A stretch of DNA of 64,000 nt from Rhizobium viscosum (GTDB lineage Bacteria > Pseudomonadota > Alphaproteobacteria > Rhizobiales > Rhizobiaceae): NCBI RefSeq assembly GCF_014873945.1, contig NZ_JADBEC010000001.1, forward strand, positions 3,861,001-3,925,000, in the 5' to 3' direction. The position numbers were made by a program, and so were the translations under genes. Of the stretch, positions 26,013-34,170 are shown piece after piece; position 1 is the first letter of the stretch, and every line of letters starts with the position of its first letter. The notes under the pieces are model-generated. The model was not told the origin of the DNA and searched no databases. It was given only the letters and a program-made list of their open reading frames with translations.

Positions 26013-26351
26013 CTACCGCCCCACCTCGATCCGCCCCTTCATATTGGGATGATACCGGCAGTAATAATCCACCGCCCCGTCACCCTTCACCACAGTCGAC
26101 CCCGACTTGCCCGCGGGGATCACCACGTCGAAACTCCCTCTGGATGTAGCGGTGTGATCCATCACATCCTTGTTCCGCCAGAGGATCATATCGCCCGGCT
26201 GCGCTTTCACCACCGCCGGCCTGAACTCCAGTTTTTCGATGGTGACCTCGATCGTGGCGGCGCTTGCGGCCGTTCCCATGAGGGAGAGGGCGGCCGCAAG
26301 GCAGAGTTTGGGCAGGATCGCCATGACGGTCATGACACTCATGACCTTCAT
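26013..26351 (-). CDS. exported cupredoxin-domain (amicyanin/plastocyanin-like) protein
   Basis: The 112-residue protein has a signal peptide (ending GTAASAA) and a beta-sandwich. The type-1 copper ligands are visible as His in VMDHTATS and Cys, His, Met in YYCRYHPNMKG. Small periplasmic copper proteins of this type shuttle electrons or bind copper. It overlaps the upstream DUF4142 gene by 4 bp (ATGA), which makes an operon with it. The ECF sigma factor divergent from that operon may control both. Confidence 0.85.
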   Translation of the reverse strand: MKVMSVMTVMAILPKLCLAAALSLMGTAASAATIEVTIEKLEFRPAVVKAQPGDMILWRNKDVMDHTATSRGSFDVVIPAGKSGSTVVKGDGAVDYYCRYHPNMKGRIEVGR

Positions 26352-26869
26352 TTCAGCATCGATGCAATATGCTCGGCATGCTGCTCATGGCCCTGAAAAA
26401 GCTTCAGGCCGGTTTCGAGCAGGGCCTTCAGGTCGGGGTTCTGCGCGGCTGGGATCAGCGTCGTCTTCAGGGCGTCGTTGACGGCCTTGTGATAGGCCAC
26501 TTCATTGTCAACATAAGCCTTGTCGAAGGCCGCACCCTTCAGTTTGGAGAGTTTCTGCCGCTCCTTCTCGGCATTTGATGTCAGCGTTTTGCTGGTATCA
26601 TTGTCCTCGGGCGTCACCTTGAGCTTCTTGACGAGATCGAGCGCCTGTTTGTTGACGGCCTCGTGGTCGCGGATCATATCCTTGGCGAAGGCGACGACTT
26701 CCTTGTCCTTGGATTTTTCGACCGCCTGCTTGGCCGCCTCGATATCGATGACGCCGGCCGTATAGGCGATATGGGCGATCTCAGGATCGGTGGGCGCTGC
26801 GCCGGCGGCGAAAGCAGCGGGGGCGGAGAGCGCGAAAGCGGCGAGCGCGGCGATAAGGTGTTTCTGCAT
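26348..26869 (-). CDS. exported DUF4142 protein
   Basis: The protein of about 173 residues has a clear signal peptide (MQKHLIAALAAFALSAPAAFA). A ferritin-like four-helix DUF4142 domain follows: IAHIAYTAGVIDIEAAKQAVEKS, FAKDMIRDHEAVNKQALDLV, KAYVDNEVAYHKAVNDALKT and GLKLFQGHEQHAEHIASML. ATG 26869 has GGAGGACCAG upstream. Family members are periplasmic and often sit beside ECF sigma factors, as here. The biochemical role is unknown. Confidence 0.88.
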   Translation of the reverse strand: MQKHLIAALAAFALSAPAAFAAGAAPTDPEIAHIAYTAGVIDIEAAKQAVEKSKDKEVVAFAKDMIRDHEAVNKQALDLVKKLKVTPEDNDTSKTLTSNAEKERQKLSKLKGAAFDKAYVDNEVAYHKAVNDALKTTLIPAAQNPDLKALLETGLKLFQGHEQHAEHIASMLK

Positions 26870-27017
26870 CTGGTCCTCCATCCGGCGAATACTGCCGGTC
26901 GATGTTTCCTACGCAGACTTGGATGCCGGCATCGGGCAGACGTTCCCGAAAAGATTTTCCGAGATGCCGGGAACCTTTGTCCTGCCCTGGCATCCAATGC
27001 GAAAAAGGGAATGAGCC

Positions 27018-27698
27018 ATGGTACGGCAGGCGGAAAGAGCGGCAGCAGAGAGAAGCGACCCGGAACTGGTGGCGATGGCGCTGGCGCGCGATCCCGAGGG
27101 GTTCCGCGCCATCATGCGGCGCTATAACCAGCGGCTGTTCCGCATTGCCCGCGGCATCCTGCGCGATGATGCGATGGCGGAGGATGCCCTGCAGGATGCC
27201 TATCTCAAGGCCTTCCGCCACCTTGCCGATTTTGAGGGCGCCAGCGCCTTTTCCACCTGGCTGACGCGCATCGTCATGAACGAGGCGCTCGGCCGGCTTC
27301 GCAAGGCGAGCCGCACGCCCGAAGTGCCCGTCGATACTGCGGCGATGCAAAGCCGCATCCTGGATTTTCCCACCGGTTCGCCCATCGACAATCCCGAGAC
27401 CACAATGGCGCAGCGACAGATCCTGAAACTCGTGGAAGAGGCGACCGACAGCCTGCCGGAAGAATTCCGCCTCGTCTTCATCGCCAGGGTGATCGAGGAG
27501 ATGAGCGTCGAAGAAACAGCCGAACTGCTCTCCCTCAAACCCGAAACCGTGCGCAGCCGCCTGCACCGGGCCCGCGCGCTGCTCCGCCGCCAGCTCGACG
27601 AGATGATCGGGCCGATCGCATTGGATGCGTTTCCCTTCGCCGGCTGGAAATGCGACCGGCTGACCGAGCGGGTGATGGAGCGGCTGGCGGGAAAGTAA
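27018..27698 (+). CDS. ECF-type RNA polymerase sigma factor
   Basis: The 226-residue protein has sigma region 2 (FRAIMRRYNQRLFRIARGILRDDAMAEDALQDAYLKAF, with the WLTRIVMNEAL helix). It has region 4 (LPEEFRLVFIARVIEEMSVEETAELLSLKPETVRSRLHRARALLR). A short C-terminal extension has AGWKCDRLTERVMERL. No anti-sigma gene is adjacent, but the gene is divergent from the DUF4142-cupredoxin operon, a recurrent arrangement in rhizobia. It probably drives a stress-related envelope regulon. Confidence 0.92.
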   Translation: MVRQAERAAAERSDPELVAMALARDPEGFRAIMRRYNQRLFRIARGILRDDAMAEDALQDAYLKAFRHLADFEGASAFSTWLTRIVMNEALGRLRKASRTPEVPVDTAAMQSRILDFPTGSPIDNPETTMAQRQILKLVEEATDSLPEEFRLVFIARVIEEMSVEETAELLSLKPETVRSRLHRARALLRRQLDEMIGPIALDAFPFAGWKCDRLTERVMERLAGK

Positions 27699-27703
27699 CA
27701 GCG

Positions 27704-27841
27704 CTATTTGGGCTCCGGCTGCTGGATGACCGCCGGCGGCTTATCACTCTTGCCGCTGCCGCCGCCGAACATCTGCACGCCCAAGATGCCGATGACGGAT
27801 GCGATCATCAGTGCCAGGATCAACATCATCAATAGTCTCAT
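27704..27841 (-). CDS. 45-residue single-span membrane protein
   Basis: The frame runs MRLLMMLILALMIASVIGIL, then GVQMFGGGSGKSDKPPAVIQ, ending QPEPK. That is one N-terminal helix and a Gly/Pro tail. A shortened paralogue (39 residues) lies at 28670, on the other side of the nucleotidyltransferase gene, with the conserved IASVxGILGVQMF and VIxQPEPK blocks. Conservation of the protein sequence in two copies supports coding. Function unknown. Confidence 0.55.
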   Translation of the reverse strand: MRLLMMLILALMIASVIGILGVQMFGGGSGKSDKPPAVIQQPEPK

Positions 27842-27977
27842 GGGCCGATCCGATATCATTGTTGTCGGTAGGTAACTTCCTTATCCGGATATCGTTCCTG
27901 GACGTCCTGAAGCACGTCGCGATCTTTCGGATCCGCTGTCACTCGCAAAACCGCGTCGCACTTTTGCGCGACATGCT

Positions 27978-28571
27978 TTAGAGACGCGCGATCCAGTCGT
28001 GACCGGGATGGCAATGTTGCAGCCAGCCGCGCAGCCGGGCGCGCCCAGAAGTGTCGAGTTTCGGCACGGCGCGGTCGAAATCGCCTTCGTCCTTCTCCCG
28101 GCAATGCCTAGCCTTGAAGAGCAGCACGGCTTCTGGTGCGAGGTAGGGAATGCCGCCGGGGCTCGTGCGGATCATCTCGGCACGCGGCGCGCCAATCGCC
28201 GGGTCGCGCTTGTAGACCCAGCTGTCAGCGGTGCCGCGCTCCAGCATCATGTCCACGCGCCAGCAGCCTTCATCGATATCGGCGCCCCAGAATTGCATGA
28301 CCTTTTCAGGCGGCCGGGCGGCGGCCGGCAGAGGCTCGAAGCGGCCGTCGTCGACCGCGAAAAACATGAGTTCGCCCAGCAGGGCGCGGGCGCGGTCGAG
28401 GTCTTCGGGAAGCACCGCAAATTCCAGATCCTCATGCTCCCGGGTCTCGATGCCGTGCCAGAGATCCAGCGCCCAGCCACCGACGACGTACCAGCAAAAA
28501 CTCGCGTCGAGCCGCTGCATCAGCTCGGCTGGATGCCAGGGATTCCAGGCGTCGTCGGCAAGGGGTTTCAT
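27978..28571 (-). CDS. nucleotidyltransferase-fold protein (aminoglycoside adenylyltransferase-like)
   Basis: The 197-residue protein has YVVGGWALDLWHGIETREHEDLEFAV. This matches the GG-W-A-D...R-H-D pattern of the ANT(2'')-like nucleotidyltransferase fold, although the second acidic residue is Glu in place of Asp. Later it has WRVDMMLERG and PYLAPEAVLLFKARHCREKDEGDF. Chromosomal members of this group are common and rarely confer drug resistance; the natural substrate is unknown. Confidence 0.8.
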   Translation of the reverse strand: MKPLADDAWNPWHPAELMQRLDASFCWYVVGGWALDLWHGIETREHEDLEFAVLPEDLDRARALLGELMFFAVDDGRFEPLPAAARPPEKVMQFWGADIDEGCWRVDMMLERGTADSWVYKRDPAIGAPRAEMIRTSPGGIPYLAPEAVLLFKARHCREKDEGDFDRAVPKLDTSGRARLRGWLQHCHPGHDWIARL

Positions 28572-28669
28572 GAGGCGCTCAAGATCCCGTTGGATGGGTG
28601 GGGGGAATGGATTTGAGGGAGGTCGCCTTCATAGCGGCTCAAGCCGGGGAAGGGAACGGCCCCCGGGCG

Positions 28670-28789
28670 CTACTTCGGTTCCGGCTGCCGGATGACATCA
28701 GGCGGCGTTCTACTCCCGCTGCCATCGCCGGGATCGAACATCTGCACGCCCAATATGCCGACGACCGATGCGATCATCGCTGCTGTCAT
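28670..28789 (-). CDS. 39-residue membrane-protein paralogue, N-terminally shortened
   Basis: It reads MTAAMIASVVGILGVQMFD and then a polar tail ending VIRQPEPK, a clear relative of the small protein at 27704. The longer hydrophobic N-terminus of that protein is lost here by a frame change upstream (an out-of-frame ATG lies 10 bp before). It may be a decayed duplicate or still make a short peptide. Confidence 0.4.
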   Translation of the reverse strand: MTAAMIASVVGILGVQMFDPGDGSGSRTPPDVIRQPEPK

Positions 28790-28802
28790 CCAGTGTCATT
28801 AA

Positions 28803-28869
28803 TTGCAACTCATTCGCACTTGCAAAATTCTCATGCATTCCGTAGTGATGCAATTGCAAGTCATTCTCA
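28803..28869 (+). promoter_or_regulatory. candidate Mur/Fur-family operators upstream of sitA
   Basis: Two near-identical 16-bp direct repeats, ttgcaactcattcgca (28803-28818) and ttgcaagtcattctca (28854-28869), lie 51 bp apart. The second ends 14 bp before the sitA ATG. Both also have TGCAA...TTGCA inverted character. In rhizobia sitABCD is repressed by the manganese-responsive Fur homologue Mur at TGCAA-rich sites. Assignment to Mur here is by analogy. Confidence 0.55.
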
Positions 28870-28883
28870 ATAAGGGGTTATCC

Positions 28884-29792
28884 ATGCTTGAAGGGGTAAG
28901 GCGGTCGGTTCTGACCGGAATGATGGGGGCGGCATTTGCGGCCATGCTGACGGTGGTCCCGGCCGCCGCGCAGGAGAAATTCAAGGCGGTCACGACATTC
29001 ACAGTCATCGCCGACATCGCCAGGAATGTCGCCGGCGATGCTGCTGTCGTTGAATCAATCACCAAGCCCGGTGCGGAGATTCACAACTATCAGCCGACAC
29101 CGGGCGACATCCGGCGGGCGCAGGGTGCGCAGCTGATCCTCTGGAACGGCCTCAATCTCGAGCTCTGGTTCGAGAAGTTCTTCCAGAACCTGAAGAGCGT
29201 TCCCGGAGTTGTCGTATCCGAAGGCGTCGAGCCGATGGGCATTACCGAGGGCCCTTACACCGGCAAGCCGAACCCGCATGCCTGGATGTCGCCGGCGGCG
29301 GCTTTGATCTACGTCGACAATATCCGCGACGCCTTCGTGAAGTATGATCCTGATAACGCCGAGGCCTACAAGGCCAATGCAGAGACCTACAAGACAAAGA
29401 TCAAGGCTGTCATCGACCCGATCAAGGCGGAACTCGCCAAGGTTCCGGAAGACAAGCGCTGGCTGGTCTCCAGCGAGGGAGCCTTCTCCTATCTCGCCCG
29501 CGACTTCGGTTTGAAGGAACTCTATCTCTGGCCGATCAACGCCGATCAGCAGGGTACGCCACAGCAGGTCCGCAAGGTGATCGATGCGGTGCGCAAGAAC
29601 AAGATCGCCGTCGTCTTCTCCGAAAGTACGATCTCGTCCGCGCCTGCCGAGCAGGTGGCACGCGAGACCGGCGCCAGATATGGCGGCGTGCTCTACGTCG
29701 ACTCGCTGACCGAAGCCGATGGCGAGGTTCCGACCTATATCGATCTGCTCCGTGTCACTTCGGACACGATCGCCAAAGGTCTGATCCAGTGA
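28884..29792 (+). CDS. sitA: Mn/Fe ABC transporter substrate-binding protein
   Basis: The protein of about 302 residues has a signal peptide (cleavage near VVPAAAQ). It carries the metal-binding cluster A-I pattern: His in AEIHNYQPTP, His in KPNPHAWMSP, Glu in LVSSEGAFSYLA and a late Asp in YVDSLTEADG. This is the SitA/MntA/PsaA fold that captures Mn2+ (and Fe2+) in the periplasm. ATG 28884 follows AAGGGG; an in-frame start at 28803 would run through the operator repeats. It overlaps sitB by 4 bp. Confidence 0.93.
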   Translation: MLEGVRRSVLTGMMGAAFAAMLTVVPAAAQEKFKAVTTFTVIADIARNVAGDAAVVESITKPGAEIHNYQPTPGDIRRAQGAQLILWNGLNLELWFEKFFQNLKSVPGVVVSEGVEPMGITEGPYTGKPNPHAWMSPAAALIYVDNIRDAFVKYDPDNAEAYKANAETYKTKIKAVIDPIKAELAKVPEDKRWLVSSEGAFSYLARDFGLKELYLWPINADQQGTPQQVRKVIDAVRKNKIAVVFSESTISSAPAEQVARETGARYGGVLYVDSLTEADGEVPTYIDLLRVTSDTIAKGLIQ

Positions 29793-30694
29793 CGGCGCCG
29801 GTCACGAACCGCGTCCGCCTCGCATCTTCGGATGCGGGGTCAGGCATCGTCGTGAAGGGCGCCACCGTCACCTACCGCAATGGCCATACAGCTCTTCGGG
29901 AGGCAAGCTTCCAGATCCCGACGGGCACTATCTCAGCACTTGTCGGGGTCAATGGCTCCGGCAAGTCGACACTGTTCAAGGCGATCATGGGCTTCGTCCG
30001 CCTCGCCAAGGGCGAGATCCGGGTGCTCGGCGTGCCGGTCGCCGAAGCGCTCCGCAGGAACCTCGTCGCCTACGTGCCGCAAGCCGAAGAGGTCGACTGG
30101 AATTTTCCGGTCCTGGTCGAAGACGTCGTGATGATGGGCCGCTACGGCCATATGGGCATGATGCGCCTGCCGAAGGCGGCCGACCACGACGCTGTTTCGA
30201 AGGCGCTTGCCCGCGTCAATATGAGCGAGTTCCGCAAGCGTCAGATCGGGGAGCTTTCGGGCGGGCAGAAGAAGCGCGTCTTCCTCGCCAGAGCGCTCGC
30301 ACAGGACGGCCGCGTCATCCTGCTCGACGAGCCCTTCACCGGCGTCGACGTCAAGACCGAAGATCAGATCGTCAAACTGCTTCGGGAATTGCGTGACGAA
30401 GGCCGAGTGATGCTGGTCTCGACGCACAATCTCGGCAGCGTGCCGGAATTCTGCGACCGGACCATTCTGATCAAGGGTACGGTGCTCGCCTATGGCCCGA
30501 CAATGGAGACTTTTACGCAAGCGAACCTCGAACAGGCGTTCGGCGGCGTACTGCGTCACTTCGTGCTGAACGAGGCCACTGGCGGCAAGCCTCACGCGAT
30601 CGGCGTCCTTACCGATGACGAACGTCCGCTGGTGCTTCAGGATGGCAGGGCGACGATACGAAAGCCGGAACAGGGTAACGGAGGCCGGGAATGA
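29789..30694 (+). CDS. sitB: Mn/Fe ABC transporter ATP-binding protein
   Basis: The 301-residue protein has Walker A (GVNGSGKST), Q-loop (YVPQAEEVDW), signature (LSGGQKKRVFLARAL), Walker B (VILLDEPFTG) and switch His (VSTHNLGSV). It powers the SitCD permeases. GTG start overlaps the sitA stop (GTGA). The C-terminal 60 residues after the ATPase core are typical of SitB. Confidence 0.95.
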   Translation: MTAPVTNRVRLASSDAGSGIVVKGATVTYRNGHTALREASFQIPTGTISALVGVNGSGKSTLFKAIMGFVRLAKGEIRVLGVPVAEALRRNLVAYVPQAEEVDWNFPVLVEDVVMMGRYGHMGMMRLPKAADHDAVSKALARVNMSEFRKRQIGELSGGQKKRVFLARALAQDGRVILLDEPFTGVDVKTEDQIVKLLRELRDEGRVMLVSTHNLGSVPEFCDRTILIKGTVLAYGPTMETFTQANLEQAFGGVLRHFVLNEATGGKPHAIGVLTDDERPLVLQDGRATIRKPEQGNGGRE

Positions 30695-31551
30695 TGACCG
30701 GCCTCCTCGAACCCTTTACCTATGATTACATGCTGAACGCCATGTGGGTCTCCGCCCTTGTCGGCGGTGTCTGCGCGTTCCTGTCCTGCTATCTCATGCT
30801 CAAGGGCTGGTCGCTGATCGGCGACGCGCTTTCCCACTCGATCGTGCCAGGCGTGGCCGGCGCCTATATGCTCGGCTTGCCCTTCGCCATCGGCGCCTTC
30901 TTCTCGGGTACGCTGGCTGCGGCTGCGATGCTCTTCCTCAATCAGCGCACCAAGCTGAAAGAAGATGCCATCATCGGTTTGATCTTCTCGGCATTCTTCG
31001 GGCTTGGCCTGTTCATGGTCTCGATCTCGCCGACCTCGGTGAACATCCAGACTATCGTGCTAGGCAACATCCTGGCGATTACGCCCGGCGATACGATCCA
31101 GCTCGCCATCATCGGCTTCGTCTCGCTTGCGATCCTCCTCGTCAAATGGAAAGACCTGATGGTCACCTTCTTCGATGAGAGCCATGCGCGCTCGATCGGC
31201 CTCAACCCGACCGCCCTCAAGATCATGTTCTTCGCACTGCTGTCGGCTTCGACGGTGGCTGCGCTCCAGACTGTGGGCGCTTTCCTCGTCATCTGCATGG
31301 TCGTCACACCAGGCGCAACTGCCTACCTGCTGACCGACCGTTTTCCGCGGTTGCTGGCCATCGCCGTCGCAATTGGTTCAATCACCAGCTTCACCGGTGC
31401 CTATGCGAGCTATTTCCTCGACGGCGCCACCGGCGGCATCATCGTTTGCCTCCAGACACTGATCTTCCTGATCGCCTTCCTCTTTGCACCCAAGCACGGA
31501 ATGCTGGCAGCGCGTCGTCGCGCGGCGCAAGCGCTGGAGGCTGGACTATGA
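30691..31551 (+). CDS. sitC: Mn/Fe ABC transporter permease
   Basis: The 286-residue integral membrane protein has about eight spans. The start places YDYMLNAMWVSALVGGVCAF early, then GWSLIGDALSHSIVPGVAGAY, the conserved ABC-3 family loop that contacts the ATPase. It overlaps sitB by 4 bp and sitD by 4 bp. Confidence 0.94.
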   Translation: MMTGLLEPFTYDYMLNAMWVSALVGGVCAFLSCYLMLKGWSLIGDALSHSIVPGVAGAYMLGLPFAIGAFFSGTLAAAAMLFLNQRTKLKEDAIIGLIFSAFFGLGLFMVSISPTSVNIQTIVLGNILAITPGDTIQLAIIGFVSLAILLVKWKDLMVTFFDESHARSIGLNPTALKIMFFALLSASTVAALQTVGAFLVICMVVTPGATAYLLTDRFPRLLAIAVAIGSITSFTGAYASYFLDGATGGIIVCLQTLIFLIAFLFAPKHGMLAARRRAAQALEAGL

Positions 31552-32393
31552 GCTTCATCGACACGCTTCTGTCGCCCTTCCAGTTCGACTTCATGGTCAA
31601 CGCGCTTGTTATCTCCGTGCTGGTCGCAATCCCGATGGCATTGCTCTCCTGCTTCCTCGTCCTCAAGGGCTGGTCGCTGATGGGCGACGCGATCAGCCAC
31701 GCCGTCTTCCCCGGCGTCGTCATCGCCTACATCGTCGGCTTTCCCTATGCGATCGGCGCCTTCGTCGCCGGCATGTTCTGCGCCGTCGCCACCGGCTTCC
31801 TGAAGGAAAACAGCCGCATCAAGCAAGACACGGTGATGGGTATCGTGTTCTCCGGCATGTTCGGCCTCGGCCTCGTCCTCTATGTCAAAATCCAGTCGGA
31901 CGTGCATCTCGACCATATTCTGTTCGGCGACATGCTCGGCGTCTCCTGGCGCGACATCGGCGGTTCAGCTGTCATCGCCGCGATCACTGCCGGTATCATC
32001 GGCATCAAGTGGAAGGACTTTCTGCTCCACGCCTTCGATCCGGCCCAGGCGAGAGCCGTGGGTCTGCGCGTCAACCTGCTGCACTATGGTCTGCTCTCCC
32101 TGATCTCGCTGACCATTGTCGGGGCGCTGCAGGCCGTCGGCATCATCCTGGCCATCGCCATGCTGATCGCGCCCGGAGCCATCGCCTTTCTGCTGACGCG
32201 GCGGTTTGGCACGATGCTGGTTCTTGCCGTTGTCATCGCAGTGGTCGGTTCCTTCCTCGGCGTCTATCTGTCGTTCTTCATCGACAGCGCACCGGCGCCA
32301 ACCATCGTCCTCCTGCTCTCGATCGTCTTCGTCATGGCGTTCCTCCATGCCACCCGAAAGGCGGCGAGAGTTGAGACGCGCGAAACTGTCTGA
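31548..32393 (+). CDS. sitD: Mn/Fe ABC transporter permease
   Basis: The 281-residue paralogue of SitC has the same loop (GWSLMGDAISHAVFPGVVIAY) and about eight spans. ATG 31548 overlaps the sitC stop. It completes the heterodimeric permease of the four-gene operon. Confidence 0.94.
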   Translation: MSFIDTLLSPFQFDFMVNALVISVLVAIPMALLSCFLVLKGWSLMGDAISHAVFPGVVIAYIVGFPYAIGAFVAGMFCAVATGFLKENSRIKQDTVMGIVFSGMFGLGLVLYVKIQSDVHLDHILFGDMLGVSWRDIGGSAVIAAITAGIIGIKWKDFLLHAFDPAQARAVGLRVNLLHYGLLSLISLTIVGALQAVGIILAIAMLIAPGAIAFLLTRRFGTMLVLAVVIAVVGSFLGVYLSFFIDSAPAPTIVLLLSIVFVMAFLHATRKAARVETRETV

Positions 32394-32483
32394 GATCCTT
32401 CTCGTGCTGGCACCAGGGATGGGGCAGGGCCGACCCCGAACTTTCTGCGATCGGCCGCGTTCCCGGATCAAAGGAGGCAATCG

Positions 32484-32687
32484 ATGTCCCAACGGAAATT
32501 CAGGAAACTCACTCACCGCCTTCTCGACCGGTTTGACGATGTCCAGTCCCTGCTCGACGAGATCGAAGGCAGCGCGATAAAACTCCAGGCGACCTGCGAT
32601 GACGAGGCCGAGGGCGAGCGTGTCACGCACCCTGTCGTGCAGCTGCCGCAATGGCCGCGGCATGGGGCAGCACCAGCCGCGCTCTAA
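32484..32687 (+). CDS. small hypothetical protein after sitD
   Basis: The 67-residue protein has a strong AAAGGAGG site 6 bp before ATG. Its basic helical start (SQRKFRKLTHRLLDRFDDVQSLLDEIEGSA) is followed by a less ordered end. It lies 90 bp after sitD on the same strand and may be co-transcribed. No family recognised. Confidence 0.55.
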   Translation: MSQRKFRKLTHRLLDRFDDVQSLLDEIEGSAIKLQATCDDEAEGERVTHPVVQLPQWPRHGAAPAAL

Positions 32688-32694
32688 CGCCTGC

Positions 32695-33561
32695 TCAGGC
32701 GCGCTCGCGTCTGCCGGCGAACAGATCCGCATGCGCGGAAAAGAGCGCGCTCAGCCTGTCGATCACCATGCGCACTTCCGGCCGCTGGCGCTCATCCTCA
32801 TGCACGGTGATCCAGATATCATAGGTCAGGCTGTCGGTCACAGGCCCGGCGCGGACGAGGCCGGGTTCGGCGTCGCCCATGAAACAGGGCAGCAGGCCGC
32901 GGCCGGCGCCGCCGCGGATGAGGTGGAGCAGCATCAGCGGCGTGTTCGTCCAGCTGGTGATCCAGTGGTCCGGCTGCTCGAAGGTCCATTTGTCGGCGGG
33001 TGTCACTGCAATCTCGGTTCCCAGCGAAATCCAGTTATGATTGGCGGCGCTGAAGGTGGCGGCCTGATAGGCTGCGTGGGCAACGGAGACGGAGCGGCGC
33101 GTGGCGAAATTGCCGCGTTCCGGGCGGCCGTGCATGATGGCGAGATGCGCCTCGCGATAGGTGAGGTCGAGGCCGGTATCGAGCGCCTTGTAGCACATGC
33201 GGAACCTGTCTTCGGGCTGCCAGACGGCGGGCAGGTGGCCGGCGATGAACCATAACATCCAGGCATCGGCACCGGTCGAAACGATCGGCAGGGTCAGCAC
33301 GTCGCCGCGCCAGTCGGCGATCGCCTCGGCCGCCTCCTGCATGACGAGAACGCGCTCGAACAGCGCCTCGCCGTCGCTGGCGAGCAGATAGCCGGTCGGG
33401 CCGCGCCGAAAGAGCGTGCGCCCGGTCGCCCGCTCCAGCGCCAGCATCCGCCGGCCGATCGTGGGTGCGCTGAGGCCGGTGCGCGCTGCGGCACCCGTCA
33501 GGCCGCCCGATGTCGCGACATGGAAGAAGAGCTGCAGGTCATCCCAGCTTGCCTCTTTCAT
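32695..33561 (-). CDS. LysR-type transcriptional regulator
   Basis: The protein of about 288 residues has an N-terminal HTH (DDLQLFFHVATSGGLTGAAARTGLSAPTIGRRMLALE). The effector domain is shorter and more divergent than usual (LPIVSTGADAWMLWFIAGHLPAVWQ, then HLAIMHGRPE, then GAGRGLLPCFMGDAEPGLVRAG). ATG 33561 is chosen over 33609, whose extra residues are basic and non-conserved in appearance. Target genes are unknown. Confidence 0.85.
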   Translation of the reverse strand: MKEASWDDLQLFFHVATSGGLTGAAARTGLSAPTIGRRMLALERATGRTLFRRGPTGYLLASDGEALFERVLVMQEAAEAIADWRGDVLTLPIVSTGADAWMLWFIAGHLPAVWQPEDRFRMCYKALDTGLDLTYREAHLAIMHGRPERGNFATRRSVSVAHAAYQAATFSAANHNWISLGTEIAVTPADKWTFEQPDHWITSWTNTPLMLLHLIRGGAGRGLLPCFMGDAEPGLVRAGPVTDSLTYDIWITVHEDERQRPEVRMVIDRLSALFSAHADLFAGRRERA

Positions 33562-33647
33562 GGCTGAAAACCCCCTTTTATCCGCGCATCTACCTTTGCG
33601 GGTGAGCACGCCTTAGCTCAGTTGCATCTGACATAGATGGAGGCAGG

Positions 33648-33884
33648 ATGATGCTTCTCAACTGGATCATGCTCGCTAACGAGCTTAACAGGAAAAGCCG
33701 CCGGCAGAGACAAGACCCGCTCGCCGATCCGCTCGATGCACCCGAATGGGATGGTCTGCGATGGGCCCTGCCGCTTCTGAGCCTGTTAGCGCGGGGACAA
33801 TACAAGGCCGATCAGGCGCCCGCGCCAAAGAACCGGGTGAAATGTGTAATGACGGCATCAGGCGCCTCCTCGGCAATGAAATGA
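33648..33884 (+). CDS. hypothetical protein, doubtful
   Basis: A GGAGGCAGG ribosome site precedes ATG. The first 55 residues (MMLLNWIMLANELNRKSRRQ and a WDGLRWALPLLSLLARG segment) look protein-like. The rest runs antisense through the hydrolase pseudogene and is probably not original. It may be a truncated small gene. Confidence 0.3.
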   Translation: MMLLNWIMLANELNRKSRRQRQDPLADPLDAPEWDGLRWALPLLSLLARGQYKADQAPAPKNRVKCVMTASGASSAMK

Positions 33885-34125
33885 CCGCAGGGCAGGGCTT
33901 CGCCCTTGACAGCATTTGCCCAGGCCCGCCACGGCCCAAGACCATCCTTGCCCTTCAGCGTGCTGCACCCCAGAGCATCAACAGCGGCATGTCGAGTTTG
34001 CGGCCGCGATCCTGCTCGTCAAGTTCGCGGTCGATCGTCCAGCCGGCACGACAATCTTCGGCCCAGGCGTGCAGGCTTTTAGGGTCTTTGGCTGCGCGGC
34101 GAGAGCGCTTCTTGATTAGGCCGAC
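33812..34125 (-). pseudogene. alpha/beta-hydrolase (haloacetate-dehalogenase-like), C-terminal remnant
   Basis: On the minus strand the first part reads KSLHAWAEDCRAGWTIDREL, then DEQDRGRKLDMPLLMLWGAA. A frameshift follows, then WRAWANAVKGEALPCGHFIAEEAPDAVITHFTRFF. This is the last third of a haloacetate-dehalogenase-like hydrolase, with the catalytic His in CGHF. The catalytic nucleophile half is missing to the right, where the low-GC gene at 34171 begins. Confidence 0.75.
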
Positions 34126-34170
34126 TGATGCTATGATCATTTCGAGTGCATCTTGGGGGAGGTGTTAATC

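Noticed and set aside
26890..27017. General-stress (EcfG-type GGAAC...CGTT) promoter before the ECF sigma gene
   Set aside because: GGGAAC strings exist on both strands but no CGTT-like -10 lies at the right distance.
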